Of a stretch of 23,191 nucleotides of DNA, positions 14,529 through 21,719 are shown one piece after another; positions within the stretch are counted from its first letter, which is position 1; each line of letters opens with the position of its first letter. Location of the stretch: the NCBI GenBank assembly GCA_934561515.1, contig CAKTGM010000031.1, forward strand, positions 1-23,191, written 5' to 3'. The notes beneath the pieces are model-generated. The model saw only the letters and a program-made list of their open reading frames with translations, ran no database searches and was not told where the DNA came from. This DNA is from an uncultured Oscillospiraceae bacterium. GTDB taxonomy: Bacteria; Bacillota; Clostridia; Oscillospirales; Oscillospiraceae. The translations under genes and the position numbers were made by a program.

Positions 14529-15818
14529 TTACGACGCGCTTTCGCGCAGAATGACATCGACGGTATAGCGCTTGCCGCCCCGCTCATAGGTGAGCGTGAG
14601 CGCTTCACCCGCCTCGTGGCGGCGGCGGATGCGCAGAAGGTCGGTGGATTTGGTCAGAGCCTCGCCGTCGGCGGTGATCAGCAGATCGTCCTTGCGGATG
14701 CCGGCCTCGTCGCCGGGGCCGCCGGGCGTGACATCCATCACGCGCAGCGCGGTCTCGCCGCTCTCCAAAATGACGGGCGCGATCTGCACCGAGATGCCGA
14801 TCATCACCTCGCCGCGCACTTCGCCGTAGGCGATGAGGTCATTGATCATGTAGGCCGTTGAGGAGATGGGGATGGCAAAGCCGAGGCCCTCGACGCTTGT
14901 GGTGGAGGATGAGCCCATCTTCATCGTGTTGATGCCGACGACCTGACCGTAGACGTTGATGAGCGGGCCGCCGGAGTTGCCGTTGTTGAGCGCGGCATTC
15001 GTCTGGATGAGCGTCATCGTCACGCCGTCTACCGCCACATCGCGGTTGATGGCCGAAACGATGCCGTCGGTCAGCGTGCCGCGCAGCTCCACGCCGAGCG
15101 GGTTGCCGATGGCATACACGGGGTCGCCGACGCTCAGCGCGTCGGAATCGCCGAACTCCGCGGCGGGCAGGTCCTTGGCGCTGATCTTGATGACGGCGAG
15201 ATCCTTTTCCTCGTCGAGTCCCAAAAGCCATGCGCGATAATGCTCGCCCGTGTCGAGCACGACATAGCACTCAGAACCGCCCGCGATGACGTGGGCGTTC
15301 GTCAAGATGTAGCCGTCGGATGTGAAGATAACGCCCGTGCCGACCATGCCGCTGCCGTCGTTCATGCCGGTGAGCACCGTGACGGTGGAGGGATTGACCT
15401 TCTGGTAGATCTCCTGAATGGTCAGCGCATCGCCGTGCGTCTCGCTGTAGCGGAGCTTTACCTTGTCGGTGTTGGGCAGGCGCTTGATGGTCGTCTCGCC
15501 GTGGTCTTCGTTGTCGTAATAGCGCCGCTCGCTGCGGTGCTCAAAGCGGTCGTCCTCGTAGGAAGTGTCATCCTCGAAGATGCCGCTGTACCACAGCGCG
15601 GTGATCGTGCCGCTGAGCGTGACGAGGACGAGCATACAGAGGAGAAAGAGCTTCAGCCCCTTCCTGCGGCGCGGCGGGGGAGGGGCGGGCGGCTTCCGGC
15701 CGGGGAGGGGCGTAGGCTGCACATAGCGCTCCACGATGGGCGCGATGTGCGCTTCATAGCGCAGCACGACCTCCTGCGGCTCGTTGGCGGGGGAGGGATT
15801 TTCAATGGGATGATCCAT
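14529..15818 (-). CDS. htrA: Membrane-anchored HtrA/DegP-type serine protease with PDZ domain
   Basis: HtrA degrades or refolds misfolded exported proteins outside the membrane. The 429 residues comprise a cytoplasmic, proline-rich basic N-terminus (1-53), one membrane helix (54-77), an acidic linker (80-110), and a trypsin-like domain with the full triad His176 (TNAHV), Asp206 (KDLAVIKI) and Ser282 (GNSGGPL). One PDZ domain follows (about 337-425). ATG 15818 follows CAGGAGA on the - strand. It is 27 bases downstream of the sensor kinase gene and in the same orientation, giving a regulator-kinase-protease operon comparable in logic to CssRS-htrA or CiaRH-htrA. Whether this regulator controls htrA cannot be read directly. 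Confidence 0.95.
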   Translation of the reverse strand: MDHPIENPSPANEPQEVVLRYEAHIAPIVERYVQPTPLPGRKPPAPPPPRRRKGLKLFLLCMLVLVTLSGTITALWYSGIFEDDTSYEDDRFEHRSERRYYDNEDHGETTIKRLPNTDKVKLRYSETHGDALTIQEIYQKVNPSTVTVLTGMNDGSGMVGTGVIFTSDGYILTNAHVIAGGSECYVVLDTGEHYRAWLLGLDEEKDLAVIKISAKDLPAAEFGDSDALSVGDPVYAIGNPLGVELRGTLTDGIVSAINRDVAVDGVTMTLIQTNAALNNGNSGGPLINVYGQVVGINTMKMGSSSTTSVEGLGFAIPISSTAYMINDLIAYGEVRGEVMIGISVQIAPVILESGETALRVMDVTPGGPGDEAGIRKDDLLITADGEALTKSTDLLRIRRRHEAGEALTLTYERGGKRYTVDVILRESAS

Positions 15819-15845
15819 GGTGGTGTTCTCCTGTCGGGGGGGACG

Positions 15846-17327
15846 TTACTGCGGGGCAAGGCCGCCCGATAGCGTGATGGTGAAGGTAAAGGTCGTCAGC
15901 CCGTTCTCGCTGGTCACGGCGATGTGCTCCTTGTGCTGCTCGAGAATGGTCTTGACCACGTAGAGGCCGAGGCCCACGCCGTCCTTATCCTCCGAGCGGG
16001 ACTTGTCGCTCTTGTGGAAGCGTTCAAAGAGCAGCGGGATCTCCTCGGCGGGGATGGTGTCGCCCTCGTTGCGCACAGAGACGAAGGCCTTGCCGTTGGA
16101 CGTGGTGACGCCGAGGTAGAGCGACGAGCCCTCGCGGGCGAATTTTGTCGCGTTTTCCAGCAGGTTGTAGATGACCTGCGTGATGAGGTCGTTGTCGCCG
16201 AGGACCATGATGCTGCCGTCGGGAATGTCGGCGTCCACATCGAGTCCGCGGTCGGTGATCTTCTTTTCCATCGAGATGAGCACGCGGCGCATACTCTCAC
16301 ACACGTCAAAGGGCGCTTTCGTGCGGTTGAGGTCGCGCGACTGAAGCTGCGAGACCTCGAGCATCCGGCGCACAAGGCGGGAAAGCCGCCGCGCCTCGTC
16401 CGAGATGATGTGCAGGTATTCCTTCTCCTGTGCGGGCGGGATGGTGCCGTCGAGGATGCCGTCGGTGTAGCCGGCGATGGTCGTCATCGGCGTTTTCAGC
16501 TCGTGGGAGACGTTGGCGATGAATTCGCGGCGCTGCCGCTCCGTTTCCTGTAAGGAGTCGGCCATGCTGTTGAAGGCCTCGGCCAGCTCCGTGATCTCCG
16601 TCACGCCCTCGTAGTTGTGCATCCGTACGTCAAAGTTGCCGTCTGCAAAGCGGCGCGTCGCCTCCGCCATCTCGTGGATGGGGCGCGACTGGCGCATACT
16701 GACCCACGCGCTCACGACGAACGAGAGCAGCAGCACCGTCACCGCCGTCATGAAGAAGAGACCGATGAACGTGCGCCACATCGTTGTCAGCGCCCGCGCG
16801 CCGGTCACGGCGAGGACGAAGCCGACGGTTGCGCCGCCGGAATCGATCGGGACGCCGACGACAAAGTGCGTGTCGGGATAGATGCCGCCGAGCGTTGTGC
16901 GCGCGGTGTATTCCTCGCCGCTCATCGCCCCTGCGGTCACGTCGCGCGGCATGGTGAGCACGCGGTTTGCAAGGCTCGGGTCGGTCGTGAGCAGGAGGTC
17001 GCCGTCGGTGTTGCAGATGAGAAACTGCGAATCCGTCACGTTGGAGGCGAAATTCGCCAGCTCGCGCAGCCCTGTGAGCGAGCCGCTCTCAATATAGGAC
17101 GAGACCATGTGCGAGACGACCGTCGCCTTGCTTTGCATCTGCTCGCTGCGCTCGTCGATGGCGTAGGAATACGTCAGGGCGAAGAAGGCGCTGCCGAGCA
17201 GCGCGAGCGTCAGCATGACGACGCTCGCCGTGAGCATGAAGTTCTGCCAGTAGATCGTCAGGCACCGGGTTCTGAGCTTGCGCGACCAGAGCTTTTTCTG
17301 CTTTTTTTCCTTTTTTTCTTCTGCCAT
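15846..17327 (-). CDS. HAMP-domain sensor histidine kinase
   Basis: This is a two-component membrane kinase of 493 residues. TM1 (about 32-54) and TM2 (about 187-209) flank an extracytoplasmic sensor of about 130 residues, followed by HAMP (210-260) and the dimerisation/phosphoacceptor helix with His275 (NVSHELKTPM). The ATPase domain carries the N box (NLLENATKFA, 388-397), a variant G1 box (VRNEGDTIP, Asn in place of the usual Asp), the F box (FERFHKSDKSRS) and the G2 box GVGLGLYVVK. An Asn in G1 occurs in other Gram-positive kinases and need not mean inactivity. The gene starts 4 bases after the stop of the response regulator gene, so translation is probably coupled. No PAS domain is visible, arguing against a straightforward WalK orthologue. 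Confidence 0.94.
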   Translation of the reverse strand: MAEEKKEKKQKKLWSRKLRTRCLTIYWQNFMLTASVVMLTLALLGSAFFALTYSYAIDERSEQMQSKATVVSHMVSSYIESGSLTGLRELANFASNVTDSQFLICNTDGDLLLTTDPSLANRVLTMPRDVTAGAMSGEEYTARTTLGGIYPDTHFVVGVPIDSGGATVGFVLAVTGARALTTMWRTFIGLFFMTAVTVLLLSFVVSAWVSMRQSRPIHEMAEATRRFADGNFDVRMHNYEGVTEITELAEAFNSMADSLQETERQRREFIANVSHELKTPMTTIAGYTDGILDGTIPPAQEKEYLHIISDEARRLSRLVRRMLEVSQLQSRDLNRTKAPFDVCESMRRVLISMEKKITDRGLDVDADIPDGSIMVLGDNDLITQVIYNLLENATKFAREGSSLYLGVTTSNGKAFVSVRNEGDTIPAEEIPLLFERFHKSDKSRSEDKDGVGLGLYVVKTILEQHKEHIAVTSENGLTTFTFTITLSGGLAPQ

Positions 17328-17331
17328 CGGT

Positions 17332-18012
17332 TTACTTCACTTCAAACTTGTAGCCAACGCCCCATACGGTCTTGAGCGCCCACTGGTCGCTGACATTTTC
17401 AACCTTTTCGCGCAGACGCTTGACGTGCACGTCCACCGTGCGCGAGTCGCCGAAGTAGTCGAAGCCCCACACCTCGTCGAGCAGCTGGTTGCGCGTGTAG
17501 ACGCGGTTCGGCGTTGCGGCGAGATGGTAGAGAAGCTCCAGCTCCTTGGGCGGCGTGTCGATCTTCTTGCCGTCTACGATGAGCTCATAGGAGTCGAGGT
17601 CGATCACGAGCTTATCGAAGGTGAGGCGCTTGTGCGTATCGTCGGGGATCTCGCTGCGGCGCAGCACGGCGTTGATGCGCGCGAGCAGCTCCTTCATCTC
17701 GAAGGGCTTGACGACATAGTCGTCCGCGCCCATTTCGAGGCCGTGGATGCGGTCGTTCACCTCGCCCTTGGCGGTGAGCATGATGATGGGGCACTTGGAC
17801 GTTTCGCGGATCTTGGCGCATACGCCCCAGCCGTCGAGCACGGGGAGCATCACGTCGAGCAGCACAAGGTCGGGCTCCTGCACCTTGAATTCCTCGACCG
17901 CCTTGCCGCCGTCAGCGGCGATGCGGACCTCAAAGCCCTCCTTGTCGAGATACATTTTAATCAGATTGGAGATGTTGTTGTCATCCTCCACAACGAGAAT
18001 ATTGCGTGCCAT
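17332..18012 (-). CDS. OmpR/PhoB-family response regulator
   Basis: This DNA-binding partner of the adjacent kinase has 226 residues: a receiver domain with acidic pocket Glu9-Asp10-Asp11, phosphoacceptor Asp53 (LLDVMLP) and Lys102 (VVKPF), then a winged-helix effector domain (about 128-224) with the typical RTVDVHVKRLREK recognition segment and GVGYKF hairpin. The start is ATG 18010-18012 with AAAGGAG 7-8 bases upstream; an in-frame ATG at 18033 precedes that site and is not needed. It is the first gene of the - strand operon regulator-kinase-htrA-miniprotein. The regulated genes cannot be told. Confidence 0.95.
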   Translation of the reverse strand: MARNILVVEDDNNISNLIKMYLDKEGFEVRIAADGGKAVEEFKVQEPDLVLLDVMLPVLDGWGVCAKIRETSKCPIIMLTAKGEVNDRIHGLEMGADDYVVKPFEMKELLARINAVLRRSEIPDDTHKRLTFDKLVIDLDSYELIVDGKKIDTPPKELELLYHLAATPNRVYTRNQLLDEVWGFDYFGDSRTVDVHVKRLREKVENVSDQWALKTVWGVGYKFEVK

Positions 18013-18071
18013 GCCGTTTCTCCTTTCGCACAAGGGTGCGTCTTTTCTCCTGTGATTCCTTTGTTATCGTT

Positions 18072-18077
18072 ATTATA
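18072..18077 (-). promoter_or_regulatory. Candidate -10 element of the regulator-kinase-htrA operon
   Basis: A perfect TATAAT on the - strand lies about 60 bases before the response regulator start. No good -35 sits at the standard distance (TTCAGG is the closest, with a 19-base spacer), which could mean an activator-dependent promoter. The sequence upstream (TTTAACTTAACAA) is AT-rich. Confidence 0.5.
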
Positions 18078-18114
18078 CGCGATATTGCGCGCTTTTCCTG
18101 AACTTTTTGTTAAG

Positions 18115-19245
18115 TTAAACGCCGCTCCTGCGGGCGGAAAGCTCATTGAGCGCCGCAACGGGCAGCGAGAGCGCCTGCGCGCGGGCGAGCAGCGCGCTCC
18201 AGTCTGCCTGCATCGCAGCGTCGCTGCCGAGCAGGACCGTGCAGCCGCCGCTGCGCGCGGCGCGCAGCACCGCGTTTCCCGTGCGCGTGACGGAGGCGGG
18301 CAGCCCTGCGCTGTAGTCAAGGTCGAAGACGATGGGGCAGTAGCCCGCGCTTTGCACCGCGCGCACCGTCGCCTCGGCGGCGTCTTCCAGCACGACGAGG
18401 CGGGTCTTGCGGTTGCAGGCGGCCCAGAGCGCGTCGTTTGCGCGCTCGATGGCGCTGATCGTCCGTCCGCTGCCGCCGGAGGCGTCGATCCGCAGCGCGG
18501 CGGCGCTGCCGCCGACACGGATGCGGCGCAGCAGATCGCCGGAGTCGGCGAGCTGCTTTTCCGTGAAGAGGAAGGTCGCCCGCGCGCCGGCAGTTTCCAG
18601 CGCGGAAAGAAGCTCCAGCGAGAGCGCCGCGTCCGTCACGGGAAGGACAAAGTAGGCGGGGTCAGCGTCGCTGTCGGCGCTGGGACGGGTCGTGTCGCCG
18701 GGCGTCAGGCTGCCGGAGTGGGACTTGACATATTCGTTGTAGCGCTGCGCCATGGGCGTTGCGGCCGCGTCGATGAACTTCGCGTCCGACAGCACGACCA
18801 CGTCGCTCTTGATGCGCACAAGGTAGCCGTAGGAAATGCGGGTGTAGCTGTAGTCGAGCGCAAAAAACTGCGTCAGAAGCTCGATGGGCAGGAAGACAAC
18901 GTCCCCGCGCACGATGGCCGGACTGCCGTACTGCCGCCCGTTCTGGTCGTTCACCTCGCCGCTGGAGAGGTCGAAGGTGAGCGCGCTGGCCTGACGGTAG
19001 ACAACGACGGTCTGCTTGTCGCGGCTGCGGGAGTAGAAAACGCCGAGGTCCGAGCCGGAGATGGCCGTGCTTGCAAGGTACAGCCGCCCGCCGGACCAGA
19101 AGGGCATCGTGTCGTCACTAAGGCCCAGAAGCTGATCGTTGACGGCGGTGAAGTAGACCGTCGTATCGGCGCGGGCCGGTCCCGGCACGAGCGAAAAGAG
19201 CAATAAAGCTGAAAGCAGCAGGCAGAAAAGCCTCTTCCCCTTCAC
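18115..19245 (-). CDS. Secreted protein with stalk-like N-domain and degenerate polysaccharide deacetylase-like domain
   Basis: The 376-residue product has a signal peptide (1-26, cleavage likely after ARA). A beta-rich segment (about 27-147) resembles the copper amine oxidase N-terminal-like domains common in clostridial wall proteins. The C-terminal part (about 195-370) has the rhythm of a NodB/polysaccharide deacetylase fold, with GARATFLFTEKQL where active enzymes have ATFF, but it lacks the catalytic Asp-Asp and His-x-x-x-His motifs, so it is probably not a deacetylase. The start is GTG 19243-19245: AAGGAGG lies about 9 bases upstream, and the GTG at 19254 overlaps that site. It is an independent unit with its own promoter. 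The domain assignments are by eye and moderately certain. Confidence 0.75.
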   Translation of the reverse strand: MKGKRLFCLLLSALLLFSLVPGPARADTTVYFTAVNDQLLGLSDDTMPFWSGGRLYLASTAISGSDLGVFYSRSRDKQTVVVYRQASALTFDLSSGEVNDQNGRQYGSPAIVRGDVVFLPIELLTQFFALDYSYTRISYGYLVRIKSDVVVLSDAKFIDAAATPMAQRYNEYVKSHSGSLTPGDTTRPSADSDADPAYFVLPVTDAALSLELLSALETAGARATFLFTEKQLADSGDLLRRIRVGGSAAALRIDASGGSGRTISAIERANDALWAACNRKTRLVVLEDAAEATVRAVQSAGYCPIVFDLDYSAGLPASVTRTGNAVLRAARSGGCTVLLGSDAAMQADWSALLARAQALSLPVAALNELSARRSGV

Positions 19246-19274
19246 AGCCGTCACCTCCTTTTGATGATCGTGTT

Positions 19275-19303
19275 ATTATATCAATTTTCCGTTCGCTTTG
19301 CAA
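19275..19303 (-). promoter_or_regulatory. Sigma-A promoter of the secreted pseudo-deacetylase gene
   Basis: On the - strand TTGCAA (19298-19303), a 17-base spacer and a perfect TATAAT (19275-19280) lie about 30 bases before the start codon. It sits between spoIID and this gene, so the gene need not depend on spoIID transcription. Confidence 0.65.
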
Positions 19304-19312
19304 TATGCCGCG

Positions 19313-20314
19313 TTACGCCGCGTCATAATAACCGACGACGGCACCCGAAAAATAGTGCTGCACGATCTCCTCGGCGCGATAGCCCTCCCTGGCGAGCGCG
19401 TTTGCGCCGTACTGGCTCATGCCGACGCCGTGGCCGTAGCCTGTAACATGGAAGGTGAAGGCGGCGTCCTTGTATTCCACGGTGAACGACGGCGAGCGCA
19501 GCGAAAGGAGCGTTCGCAGGTCGTTGCCGCGCATCTTCACGCCGCCGACCGTCACGGAGGATACGTAGTCCGACTCGTTGCGCACAATGTTTCTCACCCA
19601 TGTGCCCGCATCGCCGGAGAGGTCGGCATTCGGATAGGCGCGCAGCACGAGGGACTTGAATTCCGCGGCGGGAAAGGAGGCGGTGGAGTAATAGTTCGGC
19701 ACAAGGGTCTCATCCTCGGGGCTGTCGACCTTCCGGAGATAGGGAAGGTCGCTGAGCCAGACGTCGCCCGCGCCCTGCGTGCTGCCATCCGCGGAGGAAA
19801 AGAAGACCGCGAGGATGGGAGCGCCGTCGTAGAGCAGCACCTCGCCGTCCGTCTCGCGCACGGCGCGCGCCAGCTTTTCCTCATAGTAGACGGCCATGCC
19901 TCCCCAGTTTGCCGCGGCCTGCCCGGCGGAAAGATAGGCCTTGCAGCAGGTGTGATCGTCGCAGGCGTCGGCGTCGGGATGGTTCGCGCTGCCGCCGCCG
20001 CGGATGCGGTAGAGCGTGTAGGTCCGCGCGGCGATGGCCTGCGCCTTGAGCGCTTCCTCTTCAAACGAGGCGGGCATCTCCGCGCGCAGCACGCCGAGAA
20101 GATATGTTCCCATGTCCATCTCCTGTACCTCGCCCTGGATCAGAACGCGCAGGGCCTTTGCGCTGTCGCGCTCGCCGGGGGAGAGAAGCTCGATCGAGGG
20201 CACGGGGGATGGCGCTTCATCGGCGGGAACAGCGTCAAAGCGTCCGGCTGCCGTCCACGCGAGCAGCCAGATGAGGCCGGTGAGCAGTATGGTGATGCGA
20301 AGCAGCTGTTTCAT
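19313..20314 (-). CDS. spoIID: Stage II sporulation protein D, lytic transglycosylase
   Basis: SpoIID cleaves glycan strands at the septum during engulfment, acting with SpoIIM and SpoIIP. The 333-residue product has one N-terminal membrane helix (about 5-24) and the SpoIID domain with the putative catalytic Glu79 (LRAEMPASFEEEALKAQA). A Cys118/His121/Cys123/Cys124 cluster (CDDHTCC) resembles the metal-binding cysteines described for clostridial SpoIID. SSADG and the C-terminal GYGHGVGMSQYGA (His295) are also present. ATG 20314 follows GAGGAGGGA; the frame is open further upstream to 20398 but without a ribosome binding site. A candidate sigma-E promoter precedes it. spoIIM/spoIIP are not nearby. 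A SpoIID-like paralogue (LytB type) is possible, but the promoter favours true spoIID. Confidence 0.93.
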   Translation of the reverse strand: MKQLLRITILLTGLIWLLAWTAAGRFDAVPADEAPSPVPSIELLSPGERDSAKALRVLIQGEVQEMDMGTYLLGVLRAEMPASFEEEALKAQAIAARTYTLYRIRGGGSANHPDADACDDHTCCKAYLSAGQAAANWGGMAVYYEEKLARAVRETDGEVLLYDGAPILAVFFSSADGSTQGAGDVWLSDLPYLRKVDSPEDETLVPNYYSTASFPAAEFKSLVLRAYPNADLSGDAGTWVRNIVRNESDYVSSVTVGGVKMRGNDLRTLLSLRSPSFTVEYKDAAFTFHVTGYGHGVGMSQYGANALAREGYRAEEIVQHYFSGAVVGYYDAA

Positions 20315-20358
20315 GGTCGATCCCTCCTCGCGGCCTGCGCCGCCTGTGGCGTTGCTGT

Positions 20359-20388
20359 AATATATGAGGGCCTTGTCCGCAAAATGAT
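20359..20388 (-). promoter_or_regulatory. Candidate sigma-E promoter of spoIID
   Basis: On the - strand ATCATTTT (20381-20388), a 14-base spacer and CATATATT (20359-20366) fit the Bacillus mother-cell sigma-E consensus (GTCATATT, CATAYAAT-like) at about 6 of 8 and 7 of 8 positions, with the expected spacing. spoIID is a classic sigma-E gene. Confidence 0.5.
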
Positions 20389-20391
20389 GAA

Positions 20392-20420
20392 TGGACAAAC
20401 GGGGGAAGGTGTGCTATCAT
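20392..20420 (+). promoter_or_regulatory. Sigma-A promoter of the polytopic membrane protein gene
   Basis: TGGACA (20392-20397), 17 bases and TATCAT (20415-20420) lie about 70 bases before the GTG at 20490, back to back with the spoIID promoter. Confidence 0.55.
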
Positions 20421-20489
20421 AATGAAATATCATGATACGGCCATCGCGCCCCCGGCGCGGCAGGGCCGAAACAGAAAGGATTCGATGTT

Positions 20490-21230
20490 GTGAAGATCGT
20501 TCATTGGATCACGCTGGCGCTCTTTTCCGCTGCGGCGGTGCTGCTGCGCATCCGCCTGCTGGCGCTTGGCTTTGACGCGGCCGGGCTGCCGAGTGCGATG
20601 AATCTTGAAACGCTGGCGCTGCCGGCGCTGCTGGTGCTTGCCGCCGTGGTGACGGCGCTGCTCTCGCGCAGGCTGCCCGCCCGGCGCGAGCTTTGCGCGG
20701 GCATGGAGCTGTATTTTTCCTTCGACCGCTCGATGCTTGCCGTGCTGCTGATGGTGCTGGGCAGCTTTGCCCTCATCGCCTCGGCGGTGTGCGCGCTGGT
20801 CTTTGCCCCGCGCACGACACTTGCCATGCTGATGTCGGCCTTCGCTGCCGCCGGGGCGGTCTGCCTCCTCTATGCGACAACGGCGCTGCGCCGCAAGAAG
20901 GACTTTTCGGGCGTTGCGCTGCTCGTGCCGGTGTGCGCGATGGTGCTCACACTCATCCTCTTCTACCGCGAGCACGCAGCCGACCCCATCCTGCGCCACT
21001 ACTATGTTGAAACGCTGGCGCTCGCAGCGCTGACGGTGCTGCTGCTCGAATTTGCGGCCTTCGCCTTCCGCGGCGGCGCACCGCGCGTGCTCGTGCCGGT
21101 GAGCGCGATGAGCGTCATCCTCTGTGCGGCAGCCATCGCTGCCCGCCCTGCGCTTGCAGACCTGCTCTTTTACGCAGGCGGCCTCTGCCTCGCGCTTGGG
21201 ATCGGCGCGGCGGCGGACTTTGACCCCTGA
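20490..21230 (+). CDS. Uncharacterised polytopic membrane protein
   Basis: I do not recognise this 246-residue protein. It has an N-terminal hydrophobic segment (about 4-28) and roughly six more membrane helices, with short loops and basic clusters (SRRLPARR, RRKKDFS) placed as cytoplasmic ends. No enzyme motif or conserved metal site is evident; it ends GIGAAADFDP. The start is GTG 20490 with AGAAAGGA at 20473-20480. The nearby ATG 20485 is in another frame and closes after two codons. It is monocistronic, with its own promoter, a strong terminator after it, and spoIID divergent to it. The real-gene call rests on promoter, ribosome binding site, terminator and coherent hydrophobic pattern. 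Confidence 0.8.
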   Translation: MKIVHWITLALFSAAAVLLRIRLLALGFDAAGLPSAMNLETLALPALLVLAAVVTALLSRRLPARRELCAGMELYFSFDRSMLAVLLMVLGSFALIASAVCALVFAPRTTLAMLMSAFAAAGAVCLLYATTALRRKKDFSGVALLVPVCAMVLTLILFYREHAADPILRHYYVETLALAALTVLLLEFAAFAFRGGAPRVLVPVSAMSVILCAAAIAARPALADLLFYAGGLCLALGIGAAADFDP

Positions 21231-21249
21231 GAAAGCAATAAGGATAAAG

Positions 21250-21279
21250 AAAAAGGACGCCTTGCGGCGTCCTTTTTCC
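21250..21279 (+). terminator. Intrinsic terminator after the membrane protein gene
   Basis: A perfect 12-bp stem (21250-21261 with 21266-21277), a TTGC loop and a T tract lie 20 bases after the stop codon. Confidence 0.95.
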
Positions 21280-21532
21280 TATAAGATGGAAGATTGGATG
21301 AAAAGAAGCTATTGTCTCTTGCAAGAATTAAGATAAAGGATGCTTGTTAACAAAGATGGGGGATAAATGTTACAAAAGTATTAAATAAATCACAAGGCTT
21401 TCCTGCGCCGGAAAAAGGGAGGGCGGGCGCAGGGGACGGCGGCGCGGGCGGATGCGAACAATCGAAAAAAGCGATAAGAAGTTTTGGAAGGAAGAAGATC
21501 AGAAAAAGTTGAATGTTCCTGTGAAAAATCAG
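21280..21532. other. Gene-poor stretch of mixed composition upstream of hppA
   Basis: No credible gene lies here on either strand. The left part (to about 21400) is clearly more AT-rich than the rest of the window, with TTGTTAACAA and ATTAAATAAAT. It then changes to a purine- and GC-rich run. An 8-bp hairpin with a 16-base loop is at 21402-21433, without a T run. Confidence 0.6.
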
Positions 21533-21561
21533 TGGAAATCGCATATTCACTGTGCTATAAT
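21533..21561 (+). promoter_or_regulatory. Extended -10 sigma-A promoter of hppA
   Basis: TGGAAA (21533-21538), a 17-base spacer and a perfect TATAAT (21556-21561) preceded by TGC form an extended -10 promoter. Transcription should start near 21568, giving a leader of about 150 bases. Confidence 0.75.
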
Positions 21562-21568
21562 CTTACTA

Positions 21569-21700
21569 CCCCAGTCCGGGGACCTCGCAGCGGGGCGGAA
21601 AGCAGCGCTTTTCATTGGCGTAAGGCAATGGATGACCCGCTGCGATGGCGCTGTCTGCGCAAGGCAAGCGCTCGCAGTAGCGCAATCAGCAAAATCTTGC
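21569..21700 (+). ncRNA. Structured 5' leader of hppA, possible cis-regulatory RNA of unknown class
   Basis: A short hairpin (21569-21572/21578-21581) is followed by a perfect 10-bp closing stem (21585-21594/21636-21645). This encloses two hairpins (21599-21603/21607-21611 and 21613-21617/21626-21630), which together make a three-way junction. A second long hairpin (21648-21652/21679-21683 with inner 21655-21659/21673-21677) and a small one (21689-21692/21697-21700) follow. The ribosome binding site AAGGAGGG starts at 21708. There is no T run, so control, if any, would act on translation or stability. I compared it by memory with the purine, TPP, THF, fluoride, c-di-GMP and Mn riboswitch cores and saw no match. 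Confidence 0.45.
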
Positions 21701-21719
21701 ACAAAACAAGGAGGGCACT

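Noticed and set aside
16098..16101. Variant G1 box in the sensor kinase (Asn for Asp, near residue 420) as a sign of a pseudokinase
   Set aside because: All other boxes are intact and Asn at this position occurs in active Gram-positive kinases, so no loss of function is claimed.
17278..19206. A 642-codon + strand open frame across the regulator and pseudo-deacetylase genes
   Set aside because: It runs antisense over two real genes and the promoter between them, has no motif, and its composition is that of a shadow frame.
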